A DNA stretch of 64,000 nucleotides from Flavobacterium sp. KACC 22763 (GTDB lineage Bacteria > Bacteroidota > Bacteroidia > Flavobacteriales > Flavobacteriaceae). The DNA lies in the NCBI RefSeq assembly GCF_028736155.1, contig NZ_CP117879.1, positions 3,534,001 to 3,598,000 of the forward strand. The letters are read 5' to 3'. The translations under genes were made by a program, and so were the position numbers. Numbering within the stretch: position 1 is the stretch's first letter; each line of letters opens with the position of its first letter. The notes under the pieces are model-generated. The model made no database searches. It was not told the DNA's origin and saw only the letters and a program-made list of their open reading frames with translations. Positions 31,790-41,026 of the stretch are shown here, piece after piece.

Positions 31790-32851
31790 TTAAACTCTCA
31801 AAAGTTTAACCCTCCTAGCTTTAATTAAATTTTGAATTGGTTTTTCTATATATAGATATGAGACTGATGCTGTAATTATTAAAAGAATTAATCTTAAAAA
31901 GAAAACCATTGTCATATCTGTCATGTGTAAATATTTTTTAACAGAGTAACTGCTGATAACACTAAAAACAGGATGCTGAAGGATATAAATTCCAAAACTA
32001 ATTTCACCTAAAAATACGAATGCTTTTTTTTGAAACAATTTTGTTATCCAACCATTATTTAAGGAAAGTAAAATTATTAAAGGAATAAAAAACACAGCCA
32101 ACAATCCATTGTGAAAACTTAAATTCATTGAAAACTTTAAAGCTAAAATTATCAGAACTACAAAAGCTAAAATTAAAAAATCATAATTCCCTACTCTTGA
32201 TTTTAATTTTTCAGTAAAAAGAAAACCTGCCAAAGTTCCAACCAAAAATTCATTAATATGCAATAATGGATTATACATTATAAAATCTCTTGTAATTGCA
32301 AATTTATCTATTTCAATATATCCTAGATACAGTAATTGAAAAATAATCTGACTTAAAATCCAAAATAAAATGATGTACAAAAATATTCTTTTCAGCTTCA
32401 TTTTCCTAAAACCTTGATTAAACAAAAAAGGAAAAATTGCATAAAAAATAAATTCTACCGACAATGACCAACCAGGAGGATTAACACTCAAGATCTTCCC
32501 AGAAACCCAAGCTTGAATCAAAAAAACATTTAAAACCAACCCTAAAACATCTAAATTTTGTATATGGGCTTGTAACAAAAACATAATCAAAAGAGCCAAA
32601 AAATAAACTGGATAGATTCTGGCAAATCTATTTATAAAATATTCTTTAGCAGAAATTTCCGTTCTTTTTGCATACGCAACCATCATTACAAATCCAGACA
32701 AAATAAAAAAATAACTCACACATACATCTGCATTACTAAATATAAAGTTTACATATTTATTATTAAACAGAAAACTCTTTTTGGCATAGTGAAATATAAC
32801 TATTGAGATTGCTGCTAAAAAACGTGTAAAAGTCAATTGTTCTATTCTCAT
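31790..32851 (-). CDS. Acyltransferase 3 family protein (OafA-like)
   Basis: A polytopic inner-membrane protein of 353 residues with about ten hydrophobic segments. The N-terminus RIEQLTFTRFLAAISIVIFHY carries the conserved RxxAaxxVxxxH pattern with His21, and SGFVMMVAY follows a helix, both marks of the AT3 family. Members add acetyl or other acyl groups to O-antigen or exopolysaccharide sugars. The start overlaps the upstream glycosyltransferase by four bases. It is the third acyltransferase type in the left block, besides the MBOAT and hexapeptide enzymes. Confidence 0.92.
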   Translation of the reverse strand: MRIEQLTFTRFLAAISIVIFHYAKKSFLFNNKYVNFIFSNADVCVSYFFILSGFVMMVAYAKRTEISAKEYFINRFARIYPVYFLALLIMFLLQAHIQNLDVLGLVLNVFLIQAWVSGKILSVNPPGWSLSVEFIFYAIFPFLFNQGFRKMKLKRIFLYIILFWILSQIIFQLLYLGYIEIDKFAITRDFIMYNPLLHINEFLVGTLAGFLFTEKLKSRVGNYDFLILAFVVLIILALKFSMNLSFHNGLLAVFFIPLIILLSLNNGWITKLFQKKAFVFLGEISFGIYILQHPVFSVISSYSVKKYLHMTDMTMVFFLRLILLIITASVSYLYIEKPIQNLIKARRVKLLRV

Positions 32852-33963
32852 TTGTTTATATGCATTTCTAATCGTTTTTTTGCTTTTTCAATAATTTGAT
32901 TCATCCCATTTCTCCATGACGTGATTGAATACAAATCTTCATTTATTTCTGAAATTTCAAACTTATTTTCTAAATAATCATTTATTGCATCTATCCATTC
33001 CGAAACAAAATGCGGATTTTCAATTAATTTACCCAGTTTTCCATACTGCAAAACTTCTGGCACCCCTCCCATTGCCGATGCTATACAATAATTACCACAG
33101 TGCAAGGCTTCAATTAAACTGAGTCCAAAACCTTCCTGACAAAGTGTTGAAAAAAGATAACAGTCTGATGCTTTAAGGTATTTTGATAATTCATCATTTG
33201 GCATTTTTCCTAAAAACTTAACGCCTTCAATTTCGTCCCTTCTTTCACATCCTATAACTAGCAGAACAATATTCTTGTGAGAATTATAAATATTTGCCCA
33301 TGCTTCTAAAATAATATGTAATCCTTTCTTCGGCCGGTCTTGCGAACACCAAACAAAGACTTTTTTATTATCTACATCAAATTTTTTTCTTAGATCTTCT
33401 CTTTCTAAAACAGATGCTTTCTTAAACTTCGTTGTATCTATACCGTTATGGAGAACAGAAAAACGACAGGGTAAAACATTAATTATTTTTTTGTGTTCTC
33501 TATAACTTTCATAAGTTAAAACGATCAATTCATCAATAACATCATAAAAATTAATTCCAGAACTTGTTTTAATGTATGGAGAGAATCCATGATAAAAAAA
33601 ATGAATGTAGCAATTGATTAAAACTTTTTTAGAAATTAAATAATCATAAACAGGTTTCACCATTCCATAATTATCAATAATCTGGATTATGTATTTCTCA
33701 TTTGGTTGAATAATCCTATCTAGAGCCCTTAGATATTGCTGATTTTTACGTTTAAATACTCTTTGCAGTAGCCTATCCAAAAAAGTTTCCTTAACAAAAT
33801 GATATTGTATTGAATTATACTTTTTATTTGTCTCAGGGCAAACAATATAATCTATTTTATGATCGTTTTCTAGATAATTATTATACAATGTCGACCAACT
33901 TCCTATTTTTGAATAAGGAAGAGGGATTTGCGATATTAGAATAACTTTTATTGAATCGTTCAT
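32848..33963 (-). CDS. Glycosyltransferase family 4
   Basis: A GT-B protein of 371 residues. The donor domain is intact: FVWCSQDRPKKGLHIILEAW, LLVIGCERRDEIEGVKFLGKM, and EX7E as EGFGLSLIE followed by GGVPEVLQYGKLGKL. The N-terminal half starts IKVILISQIPLPYSKIGSW and contains INCYIHFFYHGFS. It presumably acts in the cytosol on a lipid-linked chain. The donor sugar is not predictable. It overlaps the acyltransferase gene by four bases and is five bases from the GT2 gene upstream. Confidence 0.91.
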   Translation of the reverse strand: MNDSIKVILISQIPLPYSKIGSWSTLYNNYLENDHKIDYIVCPETNKKYNSIQYHFVKETFLDRLLQRVFKRKNQQYLRALDRIIQPNEKYIIQIIDNYGMVKPVYDYLISKKVLINCYIHFFYHGFSPYIKTSSGINFYDVIDELIVLTYESYREHKKIINVLPCRFSVLHNGIDTTKFKKASVLEREDLRKKFDVDNKKVFVWCSQDRPKKGLHIILEAWANIYNSHKNIVLLVIGCERRDEIEGVKFLGKMPNDELSKYLKASDCYLFSTLCQEGFGLSLIEALHCGNYCIASAMGGVPEVLQYGKLGKLIENPHFVSEWIDAINDYLENKFEISEINEDLYSITSWRNGMNQIIEKAKKRLEMHINK

Positions 33964-33968
33964 TTTTA

Positions 33969-34988
33969 TTAATATTTTACGGCCTCTACGCTTGAAAGTC
34001 CTTTATACTTTATACAATATCTCCAAATTTTTTTTTGTGTAATGATTCTTGAAAACATTATATTTTTTATAAAAAATCCAAATTTTGAGGATCTAATATT
34101 TTTCAAAATAATTGGTTTTTCAATAACATAATTATTCGATTTTAACGTATCCAAAGCTTCTTTCATCCATTGTTCTTCTACATTTCCCAAATGATATGCA
34201 AAGTTATCTTCTGTAGAAAGTCTCCACATTCCTTTTTTAATGACTGGTAAATCTAACAATTTCTTCTCACTTTCTCCTCCAAGGACGAAATCTGAATATT
34301 TCAAATTATTTTTTTCAAAAACTTCTTTTCTATAAGTCGTCACAAAATGCCCTGCTCCAACTACTGCCACACTATTTTTATTAGAAACCGTAAGATACTT
34401 TTCGAGATGTATTTCATTATAAAATTCAGGATTCCCAACACTTTCAGCAAACACTTTTAAAGCCTTTGGATTCTTAACTTTTGAAAAAAAAAGTGATTTT
34501 GAAAAAAACAATTCAAACCAAATATTAGATGTATAATTTTTGAGAGAACGTGAAGAAGGGGTTGGACAAACTGCTCCGGTTTTAGGAAAGTTTTCAAACA
34601 CTTTATAGGTTTCTTTCTGCCAATCATTTAAAAAAAGAACATCGCTATCTGACACTGTTATGAGCGAAAAATCATGGCCAGAGATACCTTTTAAGACAGC
34701 ATTAAGCTTTCCGACATTAGTGGTATGAATGATTTCGTGTATCTTTCCATTTCGGTACAATTCTTCTAGATAATCAGCTACATCACCACAGCTTCCATTA
34801 TTAACTAAAGTTATAAATGTTTTAGAATGGGTCGTCTTTAATAAAGATTCCAAGCAATATTTTAGAATCTGAAAACTTTCTCTAAAATATCCATTAAAAT
34901 TTGGTATATAGATAGGGATAACAACCTGATGAAAAAAAACACTTGTACTTTTATGTACGTCTTTATTTGGATTAAAACCTATCCGCAT
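33969..34988 (-). CDS. Glycosyltransferase family 2
   Basis: A GT-A fold inverting transferase of 339 residues. The first 20 residues are an atypical extension; the family start is VVIPIYIPNFNG. The nucleotide-binding region LVNNGSCGD and the metal-binding DxD-type element DSDVLFLNDW are clear. A middle segment with GHFVTTYRKEVFEKN fits the acceptor side. The C-terminus is basic and could touch the membrane. Substrates are unknown. The next gene upstream ends 41 bp away. Confidence 0.86.
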   Translation of the reverse strand: MRIGFNPNKDVHKSTSVFFHQVVIPIYIPNFNGYFRESFQILKYCLESLLKTTHSKTFITLVNNGSCGDVADYLEELYRNGKIHEIIHTTNVGKLNAVLKGISGHDFSLITVSDSDVLFLNDWQKETYKVFENFPKTGAVCPTPSSRSLKNYTSNIWFELFFSKSLFFSKVKNPKALKVFAESVGNPEFYNEIHLEKYLTVSNKNSVAVVGAGHFVTTYRKEVFEKNNLKYSDFVLGGESEKKLLDLPVIKKGMWRLSTEDNFAYHLGNVEEQWMKEALDTLKSNNYVIEKPIILKNIRSSKFGFFIKNIMFSRIITQKKIWRYCIKYKGLSSVEAVKY

Positions 34989-35029
34989 AATATCCTATTC
35001 TAAATTTGTTATTAAAATTTTGAATCTTT

Positions 35030-35893
35030 TTAAAACATCTTTTTTAAACAATAGCTTGGTCTAAAATAAAAATCAAATTTATTGTTAATTACAATCTGCT
35101 TAGGAGATAAATTATTATGTCTTCTTATAGCACTTTTCAATAATCTCATCGCTATAAAATACAAGATAATAGGATTTTTAATCCCCATATCCTTAAAATT
35201 TGTCAACATTTTTTTCTCTATTCCTCTATATTTCTCCTGTTGTAAAGATAGTCTTCCGTCATTATTGTATTCTCTATAGAAAGCTAAGGCCTCATTTATA
35301 TATCCCACTTTATGCCTAAAAAACATACGTTGATAAAAATCGATATCTTCTCCTGCTTTTATTGTTTCATCAAACATTAAATCCTGTTGAAATACTTTTT
35401 TTCGGATTAAAGGTGTGGGAGATTTTATTACCCATGCGCACAATGCATTCCAAAAAACATAACCTGATCTTTTTTGAACCTTATTAGGAGAAGCTCCATA
35501 ATATTTTCCTGTATGTTTTCCATTTTCATCGACAACTTCAGCTGAAGAATGAACACAGTCTATTGAAGGATTCTCTAATAATATTTTTATTTGTTTTTCA
35601 ATTTTTGAATTTCCCCAAAAATCATCATCATCCAAAAAAGCAATGAACTCTCCCTTTGCTAAACTAATACCGTAATTTCTAGCAGATGATAATCCTCCGT
35701 TATTTTTATAAAAATAGAAACAATTTGAATAATTGGAACATATTGATTCTGCATAATTAATCTTGGAACCATCATCAATAACCAGAATCTCAATATTATT
35801 ATAAGTCTGCAATGAAACACTTCTTATCGCTTCTTCAAGATAAATGTTGCGGTTATATGTTGGTATGACTACGCTTACTAACGGATTTGACAT
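35030..35893 (-). CDS. Glycosyltransferase family 2
   Basis: The 287-residue protein begins VSVVIPTYNRNIYLEEAIRS, followed by LVIDDGS, NGGLSSARNYGI and a DxD-type FLDDDDF. ETIKAGEDIDFYQRM supplies the ED-like catalytic base region expected in inverting GT2 enzymes. The C-terminal 60 residues are basic with no membrane helix. It probably adds one sugar to the left-block glycan. Its start overlaps the preceding GT2 gene by 16 bp, which points to translational coupling. Confidence 0.92.
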   Translation of the reverse strand: MSNPLVSVVIPTYNRNIYLEEAIRSVSLQTYNNIEILVIDDGSKINYAESICSNYSNCFYFYKNNGGLSSARNYGISLAKGEFIAFLDDDDFWGNSKIEKQIKILLENPSIDCVHSSAEVVDENGKHTGKYYGASPNKVQKRSGYVFWNALCAWVIKSPTPLIRKKVFQQDLMFDETIKAGEDIDFYQRMFFRHKVGYINEALAFYREYNNDGRLSLQQEKYRGIEKKMLTNFKDMGIKNPIILYFIAMRLLKSAIRRHNNLSPKQIVINNKFDFYFRPSYCLKKMF

Positions 35894-36678
35894 ATATTTT
35901 TTAACTTATTTAGTACACGTTTTATGATACCAGAAATTGTTTGCTTTTTAACTTGATTGAGTTCTCTTTGCAAACAAATCATATTTTTATAATCTTCATA
36001 AAATATTCCATAATTTTCTCGAAACATCCTTTCATTTTCTGATGCCTGTTCTTCTTTATGCAAAGAATTATTACTTATTCCTGATAAATCGTAAAGTGTT
36101 AGTAAATAATTAATGTGGGTAAAAGTAAATCTATTCCTTAAAAAACATTTTATAAAAAATTCCCTATCCGAAACTATTTTATATTTTTCATTATAAAAAC
36201 CCATTTCATCAAAAACCTTCCTTCTAAAAAATGTACTTTGATGCGGCAAAGATGTACGAACAAAAAAAAATGGCGTTAAATAATCCGGGAAAATTTTTTG
36301 TCCATTCTCAAACTTATAATCCCCGTAGACGATATCACCATGAAAACCCTCATGATTTATAAAATCATCTAAAGAAGTATTCAGGTTTAAAGAGTCTCCA
36401 CTATTTAAAAACAACAAATATTCGCCACTAGATACTTCAATACCCTTATTCATAGCGTTAAAAATCCCCTTATCAGGTTCACTAATCCAATAATAAATAA
36501 AATCTTTTTGCGTTTCTATATATTCTTTACTACCATCTTTACTGCCTCCATCAATTACAATATATTCAATATCCTTAAATGTTTGTGATATTACAGATTG
36601 AATAGTCTTTTCTAAACCTATTTTATTATTGTAATTAATTGTAATTATTGAGAGAAAAGATTTTTTATCGTTATCCAT
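35878..36678 (-). CDS. Glycosyltransferase family 2 (WcaA-like)
   Basis: A 266-residue GT-A protein. It starts LSIITINYNNKIGLEKTIQSV, with IEYIVIDGGSKDGS and the DxD-like LNSGDSL; SDREFFIKCF carries the expected acidic base region. This pattern (IDGGSxDGT, NSGD) matches WcaA-type colanic-acid or O-antigen glycosyltransferases. Acceptor and donor are unknown. A gap of 387 bp separates it from the next gene upstream, so transcription may restart before it. Confidence 0.92.
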   Translation of the reverse strand: MDNDKKSFLSIITINYNNKIGLEKTIQSVISQTFKDIEYIVIDGGSKDGSKEYIETQKDFIYYWISEPDKGIFNAMNKGIEVSSGEYLLFLNSGDSLNLNTSLDDFINHEGFHGDIVYGDYKFENGQKIFPDYLTPFFFVRTSLPHQSTFFRRKVFDEMGFYNEKYKIVSDREFFIKCFLRNRFTFTHINYLLTLYDLSGISNNSLHKEEQASENERMFRENYGIFYEDYKNMICLQRELNQVKKQTISGIIKRVLNKLKNICQIR

Positions 36679-37065
36679 TTTTTAATTCAAATAATAAATT
36701 AACTGATTTTGAAGAAATATTACTTAATCAATAACTTTTTTATTCATTTTTAAATTTTATCCTTCATGTATTAATCAAACAAATAATTCCCTAATAGATT
36801 TGTGCCTTCAGCCTATTGGAATAATTTAAAAGCACTTCAGGTAATTTCAATAACATTTTCTTTAATATTAAAAGATGAACTACTTGAGTCTTAAATATCA
36901 ATTATTTTATATTTCAGGAACAAGCCCATCTTGTTTCTGATTAAATCTTTTTGCGCTAAATTCAGGAAAGCTTCGTTCAACATTTTTCAGTTTTAACCAT
37001 TACTGAGATTCATTTTCAAAGGAAACTGCAAACCCTCTTTTATTTAACTAAATAATCCTATTCCA
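36679..37065. other. 387-bp gap, largest non-coding stretch of the island
   Basis: No intact gene is present. The right part (36907-37047) contains a coding-like stretch with an in-frame stop, listed separately. The left part (36679-36906) is A+T-rich with stops in all frames read, and no TAnnTTTG word was found, though a promoter for the GT2 gene at 36678 would be expected here. Confidence 0.5.
36907..37047 (-). pseudogene. Possible decayed 3' end of a coding sequence
   Basis: On the minus strand one frame reads LNKRGFAVSFENESQ, a TAA, then WLKLKNVERSFPEF followed by SAKRFNQKQDGLVPEI and a stop at 36907-36909. The composition is far more protein-like than the surrounding gap and the stretch is bounded by TAG. 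There is no start codon. I read it as the C-terminal remnant of a lost gene carrying a nonsense change, in a locus where gene turnover is common. I do not recognise the family. Chance is a real alternative for only 45 residues. Confidence 0.35.
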
Positions 37066-38076
37066 TTATGAACGCTTAATGATATTCCATACCTTACTAA
37101 TAAAAGGAGGCAACACATTATCCAATATAACTTTATAAAAACTCTTTTTTTTAACAACCTTGTCCTCCGTTTTAATATAATGACATTTAATTTTTGAAAA
37201 AAAACAAATCTTATTTTCTATTAATTTATTATGGTATTGACTATATAATTGATTTATTTCATTTGTTAATGTAACAGTATTATATCTATTATAACCCTTC
37301 GAAATTAATTCTGGTTTTGTATAATTATAAGAACTAAAATGATAGAATACTAAATGAGAATCATCTTGCATAATATATTGCTCATTATTTTTTTGAATTA
37401 AATTTCTTTCGTGCAAATTCCAAGGCGCAACATTAAACCCATACTCTCTTAAAATCTTGACATTCTTAAAAAATATTGGCACTAAATTAATCCATAATTG
37501 ATCTACAAATAACCCTTCTGAAACTCTGTCAAAACCAATTTTCAATGTTTTTTCTTCCCACCAATTAAGCAAGCTAATTGAATTTTGGCTTTTAGCATTT
37601 AAAGCCAAAAATCCTAAATTATAAATTCCATAATTTAAGAATAAACTTTCCGAAGGAGAAAAATCATCAACGCTTATTGGAGTTAAAATATGGGGTGTAA
37701 TTAAAATATCATTCTTTTCTAAGTATTTTTCTAACAAATCTAATTTGTTAAAAATCTGTATATCCGGATCAAAATAGATAATAGTTTCGAGCTCTTTATA
37801 TCTACTTATTAAATACTTAAAAAATGAAGGCTTAATTGACGTATTTAATTCAATTATATTATATTTTTTTATTATTTCATCAAAACAATAAATTTCAATT
37901 TGAGAGACAGGAATAATTTCAATACCCTCAAAAAAAGAATAATCAATATCATTCGATAATTGATCACACAGACCAATTATAAACTTATAATCTGGATTTT
38001 TTTCGAACAAAGAATCTCCTAATATTTTAGCTTGCGCAAGATAATTATTAGAACAAATAGTAAATGCAATTTTCAT
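37066..38076 (-). CDS. GT-A-type glycosyltransferase with DPD motif (GT8-like)
   Basis: A 336-residue protein starting MKIAFTICSNNYLAQAKILGDSL, typical of GT-A enzymes that read a nucleotide sugar. A metal-binding DxD-type element is seen in IIYFDPDIQIF (about residue 100), and YNLGFLALNAKS, GLFVDQLWINLVPIFF and HLVFYHFSSYNY resemble family 8 and related transferases. The exact CAZy family is uncertain. Downstream lies the 387-bp gap with the gene remnant; 83 bp separate it from the upstream GT2 gene. Confidence 0.82.
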   Translation of the reverse strand: MKIAFTICSNNYLAQAKILGDSLFEKNPDYKFIIGLCDQLSNDIDYSFFEGIEIIPVSQIEIYCFDEIIKKYNIIELNTSIKPSFFKYLISRYKELETIIYFDPDIQIFNKLDLLEKYLEKNDILITPHILTPISVDDFSPSESLFLNYGIYNLGFLALNAKSQNSISLLNWWEEKTLKIGFDRVSEGLFVDQLWINLVPIFFKNVKILREYGFNVAPWNLHERNLIQKNNEQYIMQDDSHLVFYHFSSYNYTKPELISKGYNRYNTVTLTNEINQLYSQYHNKLIENKICFFSKIKCHYIKTEDKVVKKKSFYKVILDNVLPPFISKVWNIIKRS

Positions 38077-38159
38077 AAATTACGTAATATGTTTATTAAT
38101 GAAATCCTATATCTTATCCAAGACAAGACCTATTCTGGATTTATTATTGATTATATAAA

Positions 38160-39005
38160 TTACTTCTCTTTTTTATACGCTCCAAATATAGAAAACCCAA
38201 AAAAAGTACTACAGAACAAATCAATTACGAACTTTTTACTTTGTAATTTAGATGAAAAATACTCTCTCTGCTCACTCAATTTATAATTCAATGCAGCAAA
38301 TGATCCATAAAATCTAATATAAAAATCTAAATGTTTTGTAGATAAATACTCTAGCATTAAGTTTTTTTTCTCTATGTCAATTCTTTTTAACATCGAATCT
38401 GGTTTTATTCGGTAATAGAAACCAACATCCTCTAAACGTTTAACAAACCCACCATTTTTTAGAATTGAAATCCAAAACTCCCAATCTTCAAGTCCATATA
38501 TCATTTTCGAATCATAGCCTCCTACTAGTGACCAGTCACTTTTCTTAAAAAAAGCAGAACAAAAAATCATGTTGTCGTAAGTAAGTCTCTCTAAAGAAAA
38601 TGGCGGTAATTCCCATAATCCATTTTTAATACCAAACTTTTCAGCTTTACAATAAACCACTTTTAGACTTCTATCTTGTTCAAAAGCACGCATTGCTAAC
38701 TCTGTATAATTTAATGCAATTTTGTCATCAGCGTCCAATGGTAAAATAAATTCTCCTGCCGCTTGAGAAATACCAAAATTTCGGGCACAAGATAACCCAC
38801 TATTTTCTTGAAAAACATATTTAAAACGAGTATCCTTTTGCAACCATATTTTAGCCACTTCATCTGTATTATCAGGGCTACCATCATTAACAATTATACA
38901 TTCCCAATTTACATAGGTTTGAACCAAAACTGATTGTAAAGCCTCATCTAAATATAATGCTTGGCTGTAACAAGGTACAATTATAGAAACTAATGGATTA
39001 GCCAT
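38160..39005 (-). CDS. Glycosyltransferase family 2
   Basis: The 281-residue product has the GT2 start VSIIVPCYSQALYLDEALQSV, then CIIVNDGSPDNTDEVA, NSGLSCARNFGI, the metal-binding LPLDADDKI and YGLEDWEFWISIL, which holds the ED catalytic base pair. The tail is basic. All family elements are intact, so it should be active. It ends one base away from the next upstream GT2 start (39006), and the two may have arisen by duplication although by eye they differ considerably. Confidence 0.92.
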   Translation of the reverse strand: MANPLVSIIVPCYSQALYLDEALQSVLVQTYVNWECIIVNDGSPDNTDEVAKIWLQKDTRFKYVFQENSGLSCARNFGISQAAGEFILPLDADDKIALNYTELAMRAFEQDRSLKVVYCKAEKFGIKNGLWELPPFSLERLTYDNMIFCSAFFKKSDWSLVGGYDSKMIYGLEDWEFWISILKNGGFVKRLEDVGFYYRIKPDSMLKRIDIEKKNLMLEYLSTKHLDFYIRFYGSFAALNYKLSEQREYFSSKLQSKKFVIDLFCSTFFGFSIFGAYKKEK

Positions 39006-39896
39006 TTATACAAAAAGTGATTTCAATTTATATCTTATATTATGTCTAGGAAAGACAACTATACTCTTGAAAAAAAAATAAAATTTCACACAAAATTGAT
39101 TTTTAGTTTTAGCTCTTTTGAATCTTGAGAAATAATAATTTGATTTAAGTCTTTTAATTTCCAATACTGTGAAATTATCTATTACATGGTTAAATTTTAT
39201 TCTTCTTTCAAAAGCTTTTACCATTGCATAGAAATGCCAATATTGCGCTTTATAAAGATTTTGATTTGCCGAAATACTATTTTCGTGAATTCGATAATAA
39301 TACAAAGCCTTATCAATGAACAAATGCTTTCCCTGCTCTTCTAATTTATAATAAAGATCTTGGTCAACAGCCCGTTTCATTTTAGGATCTATTGTACTCG
39401 TTTTTAGATAAAATTCTTTTTTAAAAGTTGCAAAAGCAGTGAGTGCGCCCATTCCATATGTTAGATAAGATTTTCCAGATGGGAGGCTACCTCCGTGTGA
39501 TCCTATACTTTCAAAATTCATATTTAAATCTACCAAATTGTATTTTGAGGTTATTAATGCAATATCTCTATTCGCTTTATGTTTCTCTACCATTATTTGT
39601 AATGCATCAGTAGTTATTGCATCGTCAGGATCCAAAAATCCGAGAATCTCTCCCTCCGCTAATTCTGCACATCTTTTTTTTGTAAAACCGCAGCCTCGAT
39701 TTACTGGATTGATATACAATTTAAATCTAGTATCGTTTTTAATAAAGTTTTTAATAACTGCCACAGAATCATCTGTCGAACAATCATCCACAATTATTAC
39801 TTCCCAATTCTGGTAAATCTGATTTTGAATGCTTGTATAGCAATCTTTAAAAAAATCACCATTATTGAAATTGGCTATTAAAATTGAAAATAACAT
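39006..39896 (-). CDS. Glycosyltransferase family 2
   Basis: A 296-residue GT-A protein: FSILIANFNNGDFFKDCYTSI, VIIVDDCSTDDSVAVI, NRGCGFTKKRCAELAEGEI and FLDPDDAITTDAL as the DxD-like element; KRAVDQDLYYKLEEQG contains the acidic base region. The C-terminus is strongly basic with hydrophobic stretches (CVKFYFFFKSIVVF), suggesting membrane contact. The sugar is unknown. It follows the GT4 gene at 39908 by eleven bases. Confidence 0.92.
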   Translation of the reverse strand: MLFSILIANFNNGDFFKDCYTSIQNQIYQNWEVIIVDDCSTDDSVAVIKNFIKNDTRFKLYINPVNRGCGFTKKRCAELAEGEILGFLDPDDAITTDALQIMVEKHKANRDIALITSKYNLVDLNMNFESIGSHGGSLPSGKSYLTYGMGALTAFATFKKEFYLKTSTIDPKMKRAVDQDLYYKLEEQGKHLFIDKALYYYRIHENSISANQNLYKAQYWHFYAMVKAFERRIKFNHVIDNFTVLEIKRLKSNYYFSRFKRAKTKNQFCVKFYFFFKSIVVFPRHNIRYKLKSLFV

Positions 39897-39907
39897 TTTT
39901 ATTTATT

Positions 39908-41026
39908 TTACCTCGTTAAAACCGCATCTGCAATTAATTTATTTAGAACATCTAAATGTCTCTTCTGAGAGAAATTAGATTTTATCCTTTGTTTTCCATT
40001 CTTTCCTAGTTTTATGGCCAACTCCTTGTTTTCTAACAAAAGAATCATTTTTTGAGCCATTACATCTATATCGTGTTCTTCAACTAACAATCCTGTTTCT
40101 TCATTAGTAATAACATCAGGAATTCCGGCATGAAATGTCGCTATAACTGGTAAGCCAGCAGCACTAGCTTCTAAAACAGCAACAGGAGTCCCCTCCTGAT
40201 CCCCATTAATAGCTGTAATAGAATGTTGGACAAAAGCACGTGAATTTTCTAGATAAAAGATAAATTCTTCTTTTGACAAAACACCTGGTAAGAAAACATT
40301 CTTTTCAATTTTTAAATAACGAATTAAATTTTTACAAACTTCAAATAAATTACCATCACCCCCAATAATTAATTTAGCATCTGGATATTTTTTTAAAACC
40401 TGATTAAAAGCTAGAATTGTATAATAAGGAGCTTTTTTTTCTACAAAACGACCTATAGCAATAAAAGTCTCTTCACTAAATTTAGGAGATAAATTATCAA
40501 AAAACTTATTAGGTCCATAAACATTATAAACGATTTTTTCTGCGGAACATCCAAGTTCAATCAATCGTTTCGTCATAGAAGTAGAAACTGCAATTACAAA
40601 TTTGCTATAATTAAAAACTTCATCATATCTATTGCAATCTTCAATAGTAGAATAAATAGATGCATCATATCCGTGAAAATGAGTAATCAATGGTATGTTC
40701 AAATATTTACAAATCTTTACCAAACGATGAGCAACTGGACCATATTGAGCAAAAACTAATTTGATTTTGTTTTGCTTCAAAGATGCTATTAAAGCTAATT
40801 CGCCTGGACTAAAACTTGTAAGTCGAAACTTTCGCATTATTTTGTACAATAAAAAGTTTCTTTTTAAAAGAAGTAAACCAAAATTTTCTAAGTGTGTTGG
40901 TAGATTTCCTCCATAATAGTAGAAAACTTCAGCCTCTAACCCATTTTTCTGCGCTTGAATAAATGTTTCAGAATAAGCATCAAACGATGGTGATACCATC
41001 GCAATTCTATTTTTTTGCAATACCAT
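39908..41026 (-). CDS. Glycosyltransferase family 4
   Basis: A 372-residue GT-B protein. It begins RIAMVSPSFDAYSETFIQAQ, has LITHFHGYDASIYS with the acceptor-side His, AIGRFVEKKAPYYTILAF, IGGDGNLFEVC and EX7E as EGTPVAVLE followed by AGLPVIATFHAGIPDVI. This pattern is common in O-antigen and exopolysaccharide GT4 enzymes such as colanic-acid WcaL-like proteins. It overlaps the methyltransferase gene by 20 bp, so these two and the ABC exporter genes form one translationally coupled set. Confidence 0.92.
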   Translation of the reverse strand: MVLQKNRIAMVSPSFDAYSETFIQAQKNGLEAEVFYYYGGNLPTHLENFGLLLLKRNFLLYKIMRKFRLTSFSPGELALIASLKQNKIKLVFAQYGPVAHRLVKICKYLNIPLITHFHGYDASIYSTIEDCNRYDEVFNYSKFVIAVSTSMTKRLIELGCSAEKIVYNVYGPNKFFDNLSPKFSEETFIAIGRFVEKKAPYYTILAFNQVLKKYPDAKLIIGGDGNLFEVCKNLIRYLKIEKNVFLPGVLSKEEFIFYLENSRAFVQHSITAINGDQEGTPVAVLEASAAGLPVIATFHAGIPDVITNEETGLLVEEHDIDVMAQKMILLLENKELAIKLGKNGKQRIKSNFSQKRHLDVLNKLIADAVLTR

